From: Chryseobacterium indologenes
GTDB lineage: Bacteria; Bacteroidota; Bacteroidia; Flavobacteriales; Weeksellaceae
Reading direction: 5' to 3'
NCBI GenBank assembly: GCA_002439165.1
Contig: DJTE01000018.1
Coordinates: 62,001 to 126,000, forward strand
Length of the DNA: 64,000 bases
Shown here one piece after another: positions 33,125 to 42,203 of the stretch. Each line of letters begins with the position of its first letter. Position 1 is the stretch's first letter. Both the position numbers and the translations under genes were made by a program. The notes beneath the pieces were generated by a model. That model was given only the letters and a program-made list of their open reading frames with translations, searched no databases and had not been told where the DNA came from.

Positions 33125-34039
33125 ATGGACTCATATCATTTTACCCGTTCAGAAAAACTTTTTGTAAGGACCGAGCTTTATAACTGGGACAACGGAAATG
33201 AACGGTTATATCAGACCCTGGACAGCGAACACTGCGACAAAGCAACTGCATTAATGATTTACTGGAGGGCTGATCCTTCGTTTTATTACAGCAGATACAG
33301 TTCTGAAGCTGAAGTTCCTGAAGGATGGCAGCTTGACGGTTATAAACTGATGAAAGAAGCAGAAAAACGGCTGCTTGAAAATAATTTCCCCGAAACGATC
33401 GGCTATACACCGGACGAAGACCGTATTCCAAAAGACAGCTCTGTTTTAAAAAAAATTCCAGCAGAATTATTACAACCTACCAAAGGAGTAGAAAGCAATC
33501 TGATTGTGAAAAATTATATAGAGGCAGAATATCTTATCAATGCCTGTGGCAGCAAAGGAAGTTTAGCAGAAGTGAAAGAAAGACTGGAAAGAAATCCCGA
33601 TCTTCTGAACCTGTACATCGGTGATCAAAATCCGCTGATTAAAGCGGTGAGCCATTGGGACAACAAAAACATTATTCCTCTGGTTACTTTTTTATTAGAA
33701 AAAGGAGCTGATATCAATGTACAGTCTTCAGGCTATCCTTCCGTATCTGTTCTTTTTAATTGTGCGCTCTGTAAAAACGCGGAATTAATTAAACTGCTTA
33801 TACAATACGGGGCAGACATCAATGCCGTAAACTATGAAGGAGACACTATACTTCATAAACAGTTCAGAATCAGCCCTGAGTTTTGGAAGAAATATAGTGG
33901 CCCAAAATATACAAAAGCATTACTGGTGATGGGAGCCGACCCCAACAAAAAAAATGCAGACGGAAAAACCCCGGTGGATTTGGCAAAAGAAAGTAACAAC
34001 GAAGCAGCTTTGAAGGTAATAGAACAATTCCTTAAATAA
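33125..34039 (+). CDS. DUF4274 plus ankyrin protein
   Basis: 304 residues. The N-terminal 70 residues (LFVRTELYNWDNGNERLYQT, CDKATALMIYWRADPSFYY) match DUF4274, a domain common in immunity-like ankyrin proteins. From about residue 160 there are three or four ankyrin repeats (DQNPLIKAVSHWDNKNIIPL, LLEKGADINVQSSGYPSV, LIQYGADINAVNYEGDTI, ALLVMGADPNKKNADGKTP). Cytosolic and likely protein-binding. Confidence 0.88.
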   Translation: MDSYHFTRSEKLFVRTELYNWDNGNERLYQTLDSEHCDKATALMIYWRADPSFYYSRYSSEAEVPEGWQLDGYKLMKEAEKRLLENNFPETIGYTPDEDRIPKDSSVLKKIPAELLQPTKGVESNLIVKNYIEAEYLINACGSKGSLAEVKERLERNPDLLNLYIGDQNPLIKAVSHWDNKNIIPLVTFLLEKGADINVQSSGYPSVSVLFNCALCKNAELIKLLIQYGADINAVNYEGDTILHKQFRISPEFWKKYSGPKYTKALLVMGADPNKKNADGKTPVDLAKESNNEAALKVIEQFLK

Positions 34040-34108
34040 AACACGGGATTTGTATCAGGCGGAAGTCTTTTTCAGGAAATAATAATCTAATTAATTTAAA
34101 AATAAAAT

Positions 34109-34615
34109 ATGTCAGCACTTTGGAAGGTTCAGCTATTATCACTGGAAGGTAAAAAATGTACGTTAAAAATCAACAATGTACATAGTAACAACGGACGCAT
34201 CCCCACAGAACCCGTATTTATCATTCAGGTTATCCATGATGCCTGTTTACAGGGCTCACACCAGACTTTTGAATTTCCGAAGGGAACTCTGCTGGCTGAG
34301 ATCAGCACCTCTCAATCCTGTGACAATGATTATCTTGAGAAAGTAGTCTACCAGTATATTGAATCTGTTGAAATCATCAGTGAACAGAACGAAGAAAACA
34401 TAGATTCCATAGTCTCGGATTCATTAGAAGCCAGAGGTCTGGTAATAGATTCCGACGAATGGGAAGATGCTTACGAAATCGAAATTGAAAAGTACAGCAT
34501 TGAATCTGTTCTTGAAATCACCATGTCGGATCAAAAATATCTGGATCATTTATTTCCGATAGAGCATGAAGGTAAAATAATCAACAGACCCAACTGGGAC
34601 AGTTTTGCCTGTTGA
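34109..34615 (+). CDS. Unknown acidic cytosolic protein, 168 residues
   Basis: Opens MSALWKVQLLSLEGKKCTLK, a beta-rich start, then an acidic helical middle (EIISEQNEENIDSIVSDSLE) and a DSDEWEDAYEIEIEKYSI stretch, ending RPNWDSFAC. No signal. I do not recognise the family. Confidence 0.72.
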   Translation: MSALWKVQLLSLEGKKCTLKINNVHSNNGRIPTEPVFIIQVIHDACLQGSHQTFEFPKGTLLAEISTSQSCDNDYLEKVVYQYIESVEIISEQNEENIDSIVSDSLEARGLVIDSDEWEDAYEIEIEKYSIESVLEITMSDQKYLDHLFPIEHEGKIINRPNWDSFAC

Positions 34616-34672
34616 TAATTTCAGAGAATGGGGCACTTCACTAAGTATATCAACTAAAAACCGGAAATTAAA

Positions 34673-35257
34673 ATGAAATCTGCAATTATATTCATCATAT
34701 TATTAAGCTGTTTTTCTGTCTCCGCACAAAAAACAGGAAAGCCGGGAGCGGCAGACAGTGAGAAGCACCTGCAAACCTCCGGATTCAGAAAACCGATGGA
34801 GGAACGTATTTTTGTGAAAATACCCGACACAGAAAAATGGAAAATAACCTATGAAAACTATAAAAACAATCAGTATGTAGTTTTAGTCGCTAATACGTTT
34901 GATACCCTAAAAAAACCTTCCGAATACCTCAGTTTAACTTCAATGGCAGGTGTGAAAAATGTTGATTTAGCCAAAGCCATGAACGATTCATACAAAAGGG
35001 CAAAAGACCAATCAAAAAATGCAGAATTGAGCGTAATTGCAAAAGATTTAAATGCTGAAGAACCGTGGATCATGTATCTGATACAAAACGCCGCAGATGA
35101 GGAATACAACTCCAAAGTATCGCAGGTCTGGTATCTTACTCAGGGGAAGAATTTTTTCCATTCCTGTTTTATGGCTGTCAGAGCCGATTCGTTTACAGAA
35201 GAGAAAAAGGAAGAAATGATAAAGGTCTTTAAAACAGCTAAAATAGTATACCGGTAA
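34673..35257 (+). CDS. Unknown secreted protein, 194 residues
   Basis: The signal peptide MKSAIIFIILLSCFSVSAQ ends in AQ. The mature protein reads like a beta-sandwich or Mog1/PsbP-like fold (ERIFVKIPDTEKWKITYENY, SKVSQVWYLTQGKNFFHSCF), a type common in immunity lipoproteins and envelope proteins; this is a weak suggestion. The next gene begins 15 bases later. Confidence 0.75.
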   Translation: MKSAIIFIILLSCFSVSAQKTGKPGAADSEKHLQTSGFRKPMEERIFVKIPDTEKWKITYENYKNNQYVVLVANTFDTLKKPSEYLSLTSMAGVKNVDLAKAMNDSYKRAKDQSKNAELSVIAKDLNAEEPWIMYLIQNAADEEYNSKVSQVWYLTQGKNFFHSCFMAVRADSFTEEKKEEMIKVFKTAKIVYR

Positions 35258-35272
35258 AGAAATTTACTAAAA

Positions 35273-35785
35273 ATGATGGGCAGAAAACAATTATTTCATA
35301 TCATATGGACCACCTGTCAGGAATATCCTGTATGGGATAAAAATGGAGACTGGCAAAAGCTGGCAGACGCTTATACAGTATTGCGGGACCATAATATAAA
35401 TTATAATTTATCCCATGAGCTTCCGGCCCAATATATCAGCAAAAGCTCCCGGGAGGAACGGCTTTTGCTCAATGAAAAACCGATGGCCCAATTAAAACTT
35501 GATATTGAAAAGGTTTGCCGGGAAAACGGAGACCGAATTATTGACGGGCTTGAAATCAAGATGCTCAATGTGAATGAGTCAAAAGTTGAAATACTGGCAT
35601 TTTCCCACGCAGAATCAATAACTCAGAAAATTTCAAGATTAAAAAGCATCACCTCATCACTTTTACGCTCAAAATACCCTGAGGAATTTTTTGGAAAGGG
35701 AACCTGGGGAAAAGGATTTTGGTATTCAAATATTTTCAACAAAGAAGATCTGGCTGTTTCAATCATTAAAAACCACTGTCAATAG
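35273..35785 (+). CDS. Unknown cytosolic protein, 170 residues
   Basis: It begins MMGRKQLFHIIWTTCQEYPV and has a helical first part, a strand segment (DGLEIKMLNVNESKVEILAF) and a Gly/Trp-rich end (EEFFGKGTWGKGFWYSNIFN). No signal. No family is recognised. Confidence 0.72.
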   Translation: MMGRKQLFHIIWTTCQEYPVWDKNGDWQKLADAYTVLRDHNINYNLSHELPAQYISKSSREERLLLNEKPMAQLKLDIEKVCRENGDRIIDGLEIKMLNVNESKVEILAFSHAESITQKISRLKSITSSLLRSKYPEEFFGKGTWGKGFWYSNIFNKEDLAVSIIKNHCQ

Positions 35786-35850
35786 AGATTTCAATTCGGT
35801 TGGGACAAAATAGAACGGCAGTTTTATAAGTAAACTTTAATAATCAAAGA

Positions 35851-36537
35851 ATGGGAACACTCCATGAAGTATATCAGCTTATCCCGAAAGTCATTAGTTG
35901 TGGGGCCGTCTTAAAGGTCCGCACAGACAGAGAGAATATTTTTTCGGAGAAATATGCTGTTGATCCAGGCCTTTATCATAAAGAGCAGATCATTTTTTCC
36001 AACATAAAAGTGACGCATTCCGGTGATGGGAAGATCAAAAATTATGCAATGTATGCTGCGGAAAGAATAATTGATTTTGAGGAGCCGGGGATATACGTAT
36101 CCATAAAGGATGGCACCAAGTATGGCTTTGAAAAGGATTTTGATGAATTTCTCAGCGAAATGTCGCCCTATCTGGAAGACTCCATATTTTATGTAATCTG
36201 GGATTTTATCATCAACCGGTATGAAATTAAAAACGGAACACTGGAACTCAGAATTACAAGAGATTTTGCCCGCTGGAATTATAATTTTGAGGAATATGTA
36301 CTGGACAATTATGCATCTTCCCCACAACTCATAGCTGATTTTTATGTTGAAGAAACCCATGACATGGTAGCACGGCATAATGAAATGATTGAAAACGGAG
36401 ATGATCCCAAAGAATTGTATTACGAAATAGAGGACTATGAAGATTTACTCAGTAAAATTTCTGATTATAAAAACCACATTTCAACGGAGGAATTCAAAAA
36501 TTTGGAAGACTGGCTGAAAACTCAGATTAATGAGTAA
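35851..36537 (+). CDS. Unknown cytosolic protein, 228 residues
   Basis: Mixed alpha/beta (VISCGAVLKVRTDRENIFSE, SIFYVIWDFIINRYEIKNG) with a very acidic C-terminal helix region (ENGDDPKELYYEIEDYEDLL). No signal or membrane segment. No family is recognised; it stands between a small unknown and the alarmone-hydrolase-like gene. Confidence 0.72.
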   Translation: MGTLHEVYQLIPKVISCGAVLKVRTDRENIFSEKYAVDPGLYHKEQIIFSNIKVTHSGDGKIKNYAMYAAERIIDFEEPGIYVSIKDGTKYGFEKDFDEFLSEMSPYLEDSIFYVIWDFIINRYEIKNGTLELRITRDFARWNYNFEEYVLDNYASSPQLIADFYVEETHDMVARHNEMIENGDDPKELYYEIEDYEDLLSKISDYKNHISTEEFKNLEDWLKTQINE

Positions 36538-36567
36538 TATTTAACAAAATCTAAAAATAAAACAAAA

Positions 36568-37119
36568 ATGAACGATACTTTTACGATTGACGATTTACAG
36601 GATATATGGCAGAAAGTAAGCATTCTCCATAACGGACAAACCTACGGCGGACAGCATAAAGACGAAAAAATTGAATACATCAATCATATCGGCAGCGTTG
36701 TATTTGAAATCATGAATGCTTCTAAAAATACCCCTGATTTTAACACAGAGCTTGCTGTAAAATGTGCATTTCTGCACGATACCATAGAAGACACCGGCTT
36801 CAGCACAGAAGAACTGGAAAAGGAATATGGTACACAGGTGAAAGAAGGGGTCCTTGCTTTAACGAAAAATACGCAGCTTGAAAAGGAGCATCAGATGACA
36901 GACAGCCTAAACCGGATAAAAGCACAGCCAAAAGAAGTCTGGGCGGTGAAAATGGCCGACAGGATCTGTAATCTATATGCCCCACCCTACTTCTGGAAAC
37001 AGGCGAAAAAAGAAAAATATATGGAGGAAGCCAGAATGATCTATGAGCATTTAAAAGAAGGCAATGAGTATCTGGCCAAAAGACTATCAGAAAAAATAGA
37101 GGCGTATAAAGATAAATAA
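36568..37119 (+). CDS. MESH1/SpoT-type HD hydrolase (small alarmone hydrolase)
   Basis: 183 residues, the size of stand-alone alarmone hydrolases. The metal and catalytic motifs fit: H40, the H70-D71 pair in FLHDTIEDT (with E74, D75) and D131 in KMADRICNL. The spacing D71 to D131 (60) equals that between D62 and D122 of human MESH1. There is no synthetase, TGS or ACT domain. Known family members hydrolyse (p)ppGpp, and some hydrolyse (p)ppApp or NADPH. In an immunity array the natural inference is neutralisation of an alarmone-synthetase toxin such as a Tas1 or toxSAS type; housekeeping turnover is the alternative. Confidence 0.85.
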   Translation: MNDTFTIDDLQDIWQKVSILHNGQTYGGQHKDEKIEYINHIGSVVFEIMNASKNTPDFNTELAVKCAFLHDTIEDTGFSTEELEKEYGTQVKEGVLALTKNTQLEKEHQMTDSLNRIKAQPKEVWAVKMADRICNLYAPPYFWKQAKKEKYMEEARMIYEHLKEGNEYLAKRLSEKIEAYKDK

Positions 37120-37134
37120 AACAGGGTAAAAAAT

Positions 37135-37836
37135 ATGGAAGCAATAGAAAACGGTATTTTTGAAAATTCGGAGGAAATCATCAACTGGACCTATCCCGGA
37201 GCAACATTATATTATAAAGACTGTGATTTAGCTCCTGGCCTTGCCGGAAAATTCACCAAAGGCCAACTCATCAGAAACGGATATTATCTTGATGTAAGCT
37301 GTCGGGGAGGAGGAATGAAATTCAATACAAGATTTTTAATCGCTTCTGCAAAAGCCGCAACACTCTATAAAATAAACCCGGATAATGAAAGGTTCGGCCA
37401 TTGCTGCATCAATGTAAACAGCTATTTCAAAGTGCTTGATGTTTATGAACGTGAAGGTAAAACTCAGATTTTTTTACTGCACATCCCTGCAAGAGGTTTA
37501 AAATATTTTGAGAGCATCAACTCAAACTGGGATGAAGATTTCATAGAAAAAGCAAGAAAAAGTATGGATGATAAAATACACTTGGAGCCGATCAGTGATT
37601 TGCTGGAACCATTCTGGCTGGAAAGAACCAACTTCCCTGTCGGAATGGATGCTCACAGCCGGTTTTACCCCTTAACCCCTGTATCTCCGGTTTCAAAAGC
37701 TGAAGAGGGTTTATATAACGGGATCAGAAGCATGACAAAGGACGAAGGTGAAATCAATATCCCACAGCCCTTTTTCAACGAACAGAAAGGTGAATCTAAA
37801 ATAGAACTGTTTTTCAAAAAAATATTAAAAAAATAA
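37135..37836 (+). CDS. Unknown cytosolic protein, 233 residues
   Basis: It starts 15 bases after the HD hydrolase gene and 11 bases before the next, so this run is operonic. Beta-rich N-terminal half (NGYYLDVSCRGGGMKFNTRF, HCCINVNSYFKVLDVYEREG), then a helical segment and a short basic C-terminal helix (IELFFKKILKK). No signal. No family is recognised. Confidence 0.72.
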   Translation: MEAIENGIFENSEEIINWTYPGATLYYKDCDLAPGLAGKFTKGQLIRNGYYLDVSCRGGGMKFNTRFLIASAKAATLYKINPDNERFGHCCINVNSYFKVLDVYEREGKTQIFLLHIPARGLKYFESINSNWDEDFIEKARKSMDDKIHLEPISDLLEPFWLERTNFPVGMDAHSRFYPLTPVSPVSKAEEGLYNGIRSMTKDEGEINIPQPFFNEQKGESKIELFFKKILKK

Positions 37837-37847
37837 AAACACTATCC

Positions 37848-38510
37848 ATGGGACTCTTCAGCAGAAAAAAAACATTTAAGATCAGAGATGTAGAATTTTA
37901 TTCTGAGGGTAATGATCATTATTCCAAAGGATTAAGGCCTTCTATTAAAAATGAATTAAAAATCTCAAAAAACAACCTTACATTAGAGCAGTTAAAACCC
38001 ATTCTGGAATATCTCGTAGAATTTATCCAGGATGAGAAACCGGATATTCAGAACGGAGAAAAGATAACCTGCTTTTCATGGTGTATTTTATTTCATGAAG
38101 ATCAGGGCTTTTTTGAAATTCTTGAGGTAATCCCGGAACAGCAGGGATTTGGCGAGGGCCTTAGCCGGACCCTTCACATACTGAACCGGCAGCTTTCCGT
38201 TTGCCAGCAGTTAAACGCAGAACCGGATTTTCCTCAGTTTGACCAGATTGTTACCGTAGATCCGTTGATAAAAACAGGAGCACAGGCCAATTTATTCCGC
38301 TGGAAGGGAGATCATCCGGACTCCGGGTGGGTGGCCATGAGCAGCAGCTTTAATGAGGAAACCATGTCCTTTGAGGAAATGACGGTGGGACAGCTGATGA
38401 CCTTAAGACCGGAAATCGTCCAGTTTACAGCCCTCCCAATGGGTTTTAAAGTAATCTGGGAAGGAAATAATGCAAAAATTGCATTCGACAGGCAGCTGAT
38501 AGAAGATTAA
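37848..38510 (+). CDS. Unknown cytosolic protein, 220 residues
   Basis: Opens MGLFSRKKTFKIRDVEFYSE. It has helical (LTLEQLKPILEYLVEFIQDE) and strand-rich parts (CFSWCILFHEDQGFFEILEV) and a GDHPDSGWVAMSSSFNEET segment slightly like the DSGW motif of Imm33/DUF2185, which is too little to name it. No signal. Confidence 0.72.
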   Translation: MGLFSRKKTFKIRDVEFYSEGNDHYSKGLRPSIKNELKISKNNLTLEQLKPILEYLVEFIQDEKPDIQNGEKITCFSWCILFHEDQGFFEILEVIPEQQGFGEGLSRTLHILNRQLSVCQQLNAEPDFPQFDQIVTVDPLIKTGAQANLFRWKGDHPDSGWVAMSSSFNEETMSFEEMTVGQLMTLRPEIVQFTALPMGFKVIWEGNNAKIAFDRQLIED

Positions 38511-38566
38511 ATCCTGGTTCCGGAAGACAAAAATACCGGATGTTAATACAATAAAGAAACGAAATT

Positions 38567-39601
38567 ATGAGTGAGTTTTCAGGGTATGAAAAAATGCCTA
38601 ACAGCTTAAAAAAATTAGGTCTGAATGAAAATGATTTTTCGCAGATGGAAAAACTGAAATGGGTGGTAACAGAAAAAGTACATGGGGCCAACTTCAGCTT
38701 CATCTATGAAAACGGCAGTCTGAGATTTGCCAAAAGAAAAGAGTACCTCAGCTGGACCGATGATTTTTTTGGCTTTCAGTTGGTTGTCAGCAAACTGGAA
38801 GATAACATCCTGCGTCTTTTTGAACATCTGAGCAGCGAAATCACTGCTGAGAAATATATGGTTTACGGAGAACTGTTCGGGGGGAAATATCCTCATCCGG
38901 AAGTCAGCCCGGAAAAGGATTTGCATGCTATCCAGACCGGCGTGTACTATACTCCTTCCATTGAGTTCTGTGCTTTTGACATTGCTGTTGAAACAGATGG
39001 CCCAGGCTCTAAATATTATCTGGATTATGAAACTTCGGTAGCCTATTTCAAGCAGTTCGGGATATTTCATGCGCAGCCTTTATTCATCGGAAAATTCAAT
39101 GAAGCCATGAATTTCAATATCAGAATGAACTCCACGGTTCCTAAAGAATTCAACCTGCCGGAACTGCAGGATAATTTAATTGAAGGGGTTGTGATCAAGC
39201 CTTTCAACCAGACCGATCACAGCCTTTTTTCAAGGCCTGTCGTTAAACTGAAGAATCCTGAATTTGATGAAGAGGATAAATTTCATGAAGCGGAAAAATG
39301 GTCATTTATTCCCGATATCTCTTCCAAAACAGAAGATCTGTCTTTTATTGTGGAGGAACTGAGAAATTATGTAACTCAAAACAGATTAAAAAGTGCGATC
39401 TCCAAAATAGGAAAGCTGGATATGAGCAATCAGATCCGGGTTTCTGAAATTAAGACCGAATTTTTAGAAGATGTCATCACAGATTTTAATGAAAACAATG
39501 CGGATCTTTTAAACGATTTATCCTCAGATGACAAAGAATGGATCATCACAAGAGTGAATTCTGAGATTAATAAAATAATGGCTTCAGATTTTTTAAATTG
39601 A
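38567..39601 (+). CDS. Rnl2-type RNA ligase
   Basis: 344 residues with the covalent nucleotidyltransferase motifs in order: motif I TEKVHGANFSF with the AMP-accepting lysine K37; RFAKRKEYL (motif Ia region); motif III MVYGELFGG (98-106); motif IIIa IEFCAFDI; motif IV NLIEGVVIKP; motif V PVVKLKN. The VTEKVHGANF block is very close to the TEKIHG start of T4 RNA ligase 2. The C-terminal 100 residues are a helical domain of its own. Rnl2 enzymes seal nicks in RNA using ATP. In an immunity array the inference is repair of RNA cut by a toxin; phage-damage repair is the alternative. No kinase/phosphatase partner is adjacent. Confidence 0.9.
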   Translation: MSEFSGYEKMPNSLKKLGLNENDFSQMEKLKWVVTEKVHGANFSFIYENGSLRFAKRKEYLSWTDDFFGFQLVVSKLEDNILRLFEHLSSEITAEKYMVYGELFGGKYPHPEVSPEKDLHAIQTGVYYTPSIEFCAFDIAVETDGPGSKYYLDYETSVAYFKQFGIFHAQPLFIGKFNEAMNFNIRMNSTVPKEFNLPELQDNLIEGVVIKPFNQTDHSLFSRPVVKLKNPEFDEEDKFHEAEKWSFIPDISSKTEDLSFIVEELRNYVTQNRLKSAISKIGKLDMSNQIRVSEIKTEFLEDVITDFNENNADLLNDLSSDDKEWIITRVNSEINKIMASDFLN

Positions 39602-39902
39602 CTTCATATACAAACGAAAATACAGGCGGCTGTTTCAAAAATACGCTGAATAAATCTTTTACACAACAGATAAACGTTATAGGTTTCGGAAACCTGTAAC
39701 GTTTTATATTGAAGAAAGATAACCGCATTATTAAAAGAAAAACCCTTACTTTTGAAAGTAAGGACAATGATGGAATAGCTGAAAGATTTTTAACCGGACT
39801 TTCAGATCAGCTTGTGGCTATGGCCAGCTTATCAAATATATATATTCACGGCTCCCCTTCATATTGTTTTTATTTAATTTATGTTTCAGTAATCATATAA
39901 CA
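39602..39902. other. Intergenic stretch with terminator
   Basis: It holds the hairpin at 39672-39704. A 63-codon TTG-start frame (39709-39900) has a protein-like first half (ESKDNDGIAERFLTGLSDQL) but no support and may be a remnant. Confidence 0.4.
39672..39708 (+). terminator. Rho-independent terminator after the RNA ligase gene
   Basis: AAACGTTA (39672-39679) pairs with TAACGTTT (39697-39704), and AGGTTT (39681-39686) with AAACCT (39690-39695), around a 3-base CGG loop, followed by a short T-rich stretch. Confidence 0.75.
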
Positions 39903-41084
39903 ATGCGGAGATTTTACCCTTTACTTTTAATATTACTTTTCAACCAGGTACTGTTATCACAGACGGATGTCAGAGACACCGTATATTCGGATATTTTAAA
40001 AGAAAAAAGATATTTAAGCATCCATCTTCCCCGTTCCTATGACAGTTCCGTTAATAAAAAATATCCTTTAATAATCGCTTTAGATTCAGAAAACATCTAT
40101 TATTTTACGGTGGCTAATACCGAAATTTATTATGATCCGGATCCTGATTTTCAAATAATTCCGGAAACCATTGTTGTGGGTATAAAACAAAACTACAATT
40201 ATAAATCCACAGATAACCTGATCAGGGGTAAAGATGCCGGCTATGATAAAAAAAGTGGTCTTTTAACAAAAAACGCTGAAGAGTTCAAAAATTTTATTTA
40301 CCGGGAACTTCTCCCTTTTATCAGATCAAATTACAGAATCAATGATTTTAGCGCCATCATAGGACATTCCCTGACCGCAACTTTTGTCAGCAATCTGTTA
40401 CTTGAAAATAATAATCAGATTAAAGCATTTATTTCCATTTCACCTAATCTGCCTGATGAATTAGCTCAAAAAATTAACTTAAATAATTTTTCCTCTTTAA
40501 AAATATATTACAATTCAACAGGAACCTACGACTTAAGTGATCATAAAGATTCAGTAGAAAAATTTCATAACTCGTATCATACAAAAGAACGGGTAATGTA
40601 CAAATTTGATTTTTTTGAAAATGAAAATCATTTAGGTCTGATCAGCCGTTCGCTGCCCAATGCCATAAAACATATTTTCTGTCTGTATAAACCCACCTCT
40701 GAAGAAGCTGTAAAAAACTTAATTCAGTCTTCCGACAAACATTTATTTTTAAAGAACTTCGCTGCAAATTCAAAATACATCTATGGAGAAGAGGTTATCC
40801 TGACCAATTCTGATTTCCTTGAATTTTATTATTATCTTGAAAACAATATAAAAGATTACTGGTCATTATATAAAGAAATTGCAGACATACATCTGGAAAT
40901 GTTACCCGGGACAGAAGCATACTTTGCGCTGGGAAAATACGAAGAAGAATATAAAAAAGATTTTACGAAGGCCCTTAACTATTATCAGAAGGGGTATAAT
41001 ATGCTGGAAGAAGACGTGTCCAACAAAGACTCATTTTTAAAAGATATTCAACGGATAAAACTAAAAATCAGATCAGCGAAATAA
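39903..41084 (+). CDS. Secreted alpha/beta-hydrolase esterase with C-terminal helical tail
   Basis: 393 residues from ATG 39903; an upstream start at 39864 would put 13 residues before the signal peptide MRRFYPLLLILLFNQVLLSQ and is not used. The esterase domain (YLSIHLPRSYDSSVNKKYPL, the nucleophile elbow IIGHSLTATF with S156, the histidine in ENHLGL) resembles the Fes/enterochelin-esterase-like COG2819 group. The last 100 residues are TPR-like (YFALGKYEEEYKKDFTKALN). Periplasmic substrate unknown. Confidence 0.85.
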   Translation: MRRFYPLLLILLFNQVLLSQTDVRDTVYSDILKEKRYLSIHLPRSYDSSVNKKYPLIIALDSENIYYFTVANTEIYYDPDPDFQIIPETIVVGIKQNYNYKSTDNLIRGKDAGYDKKSGLLTKNAEEFKNFIYRELLPFIRSNYRINDFSAIIGHSLTATFVSNLLLENNNQIKAFISISPNLPDELAQKINLNNFSSLKIYYNSTGTYDLSDHKDSVEKFHNSYHTKERVMYKFDFFENENHLGLISRSLPNAIKHIFCLYKPTSEEAVKNLIQSSDKHLFLKNFAANSKYIYGEEVILTNSDFLEFYYYLENNIKDYWSLYKEIADIHLEMLPGTEAYFALGKYEEEYKKDFTKALNYYQKGYNMLEEDVSNKDSFLKDIQRIKLKIRSAK

Positions 41085-41109
41085 TTCCCTCCGCCCATAA
41101 TATACCCTT

Positions 41110-41139
41110 GCTTCAGAAAGTCTCCTGACCTTGCAGCAC
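41110..41139. repeat. Degenerate REP-like hairpin (H)
   Basis: AGAAAGTCTCCTGACCTTGC retains the core of the first hairpin with two changes. It is between the esterase gene and the next secreted-protein gene. Confidence 0.45.
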
Positions 41140-41227
41140 AATAGAACACAATACTCCTGATCCTGCTCCAGACTTAGAACAATAAAAAATCGTAAATTTG
41201 GAGATTAGCAAAAAACGGTAACTACTG

Positions 41228-42076
41228 ATGAAAAAACAATTATTCATGTTTATCCTCCTTGTTTTTCTGGCAGGTTCCAACCTGTACTCACAATTTGACA
41301 AGAATGGAAATCCTGTATTTAACAGTGAAAAAATAGAAAATTTCAGTTTTGAAAATGTTGAAATCATTTCAGGCTATTACACAATCAAAAACAATATTGA
41401 TAATAAGCAATCATCTGTTTTTATAAATGATGATCCGGATTTAAATGATTACGAAAAGTTTTCCACAAAACTTCCTTCTTATTATTTCATGATTACTGAT
41501 AAAGGAATGGTGAGAGGAATGATGATTCTTATCCCTAAAAATGAAGATGATTCGTTTTTTTATAATGTAATAATCCCGGGCAAAAATGAAAATTTTCAGG
41601 TTCCTTCAAAGCTGAAAGGGAAAATATCCGAAAACAGGGCAAAAGAGCTGACGGGTGTCCTAAAAGCTAAGGCTATAATCAACAACAATGTTTTACAGTT
41701 CAATAACAGGGATTTCCGGATTTTAAAGTACAATGATATCATTGACGAGGTGAAAAATATTGTTAAAGAAAGAATCATTAATAATCACAGGAATGAAAAT
41801 GCTGATATTGAAGAATATATTAAAGCAGAATCTAAAGGTGGAAAATTAGATTTCAAAAATACGGTGGAAAAATATGACGGTGCCTTTATCAATTTTGACG
41901 GGATCCTGTATAATAAAAAAGATTTCACCATACTGATGTGGGGTGCCGCTGTAAAAGAAGCCGGTATAACGGAACTCAGCAAAGCCCAATTGCTCTGGCA
42001 GGAAATTAATGAAAGAACCCTGACGGAACCGGAACTAAAAGCATTGCAAAAAGGTTTTGAAACGAAATTTAAATAA
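41228..42076 (+). CDS. Unknown secreted protein, 282 residues
   Basis: The signal peptide MKKQLFMFILLVFLAGSNLYS is followed by QFDKNGNPVFNSEKIENFSF. The protein is beta-rich with a helical middle (IIDEVKNIVKERIINNHRNE) and ends with a helical segment (SKAQLLWQEINERTLTEPEL). No family is recognised. Confidence 0.75.
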   Translation: MKKQLFMFILLVFLAGSNLYSQFDKNGNPVFNSEKIENFSFENVEIISGYYTIKNNIDNKQSSVFINDDPDLNDYEKFSTKLPSYYFMITDKGMVRGMMILIPKNEDDSFFYNVIIPGKNENFQVPSKLKGKISENRAKELTGVLKAKAIINNNVLQFNNRDFRILKYNDIIDEVKNIVKERIINNHRNENADIEEYIKAESKGGKLDFKNTVEKYDGAFINFDGILYNKKDFTILMWGAAVKEAGITELSKAQLLWQEINERTLTEPELKALQKGFETKFK

Positions 42077-42203
42077 TCCCCCTGACGAATACACTTTTAT
42101 TATTGGCAGCCTTCATAACTTTCTTCTTCCAGCTCCAAATCTGTATCAATAACAAATTCTTATTCCGATCTGAGCTTAGTAGTTAACTATAATTTTATTC
42201 AAC

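Noticed and set aside
39709..39900. 63-codon TTG-start frame
   Set aside because: It sits directly after a terminator, has no domain and only its first half looks protein-like.
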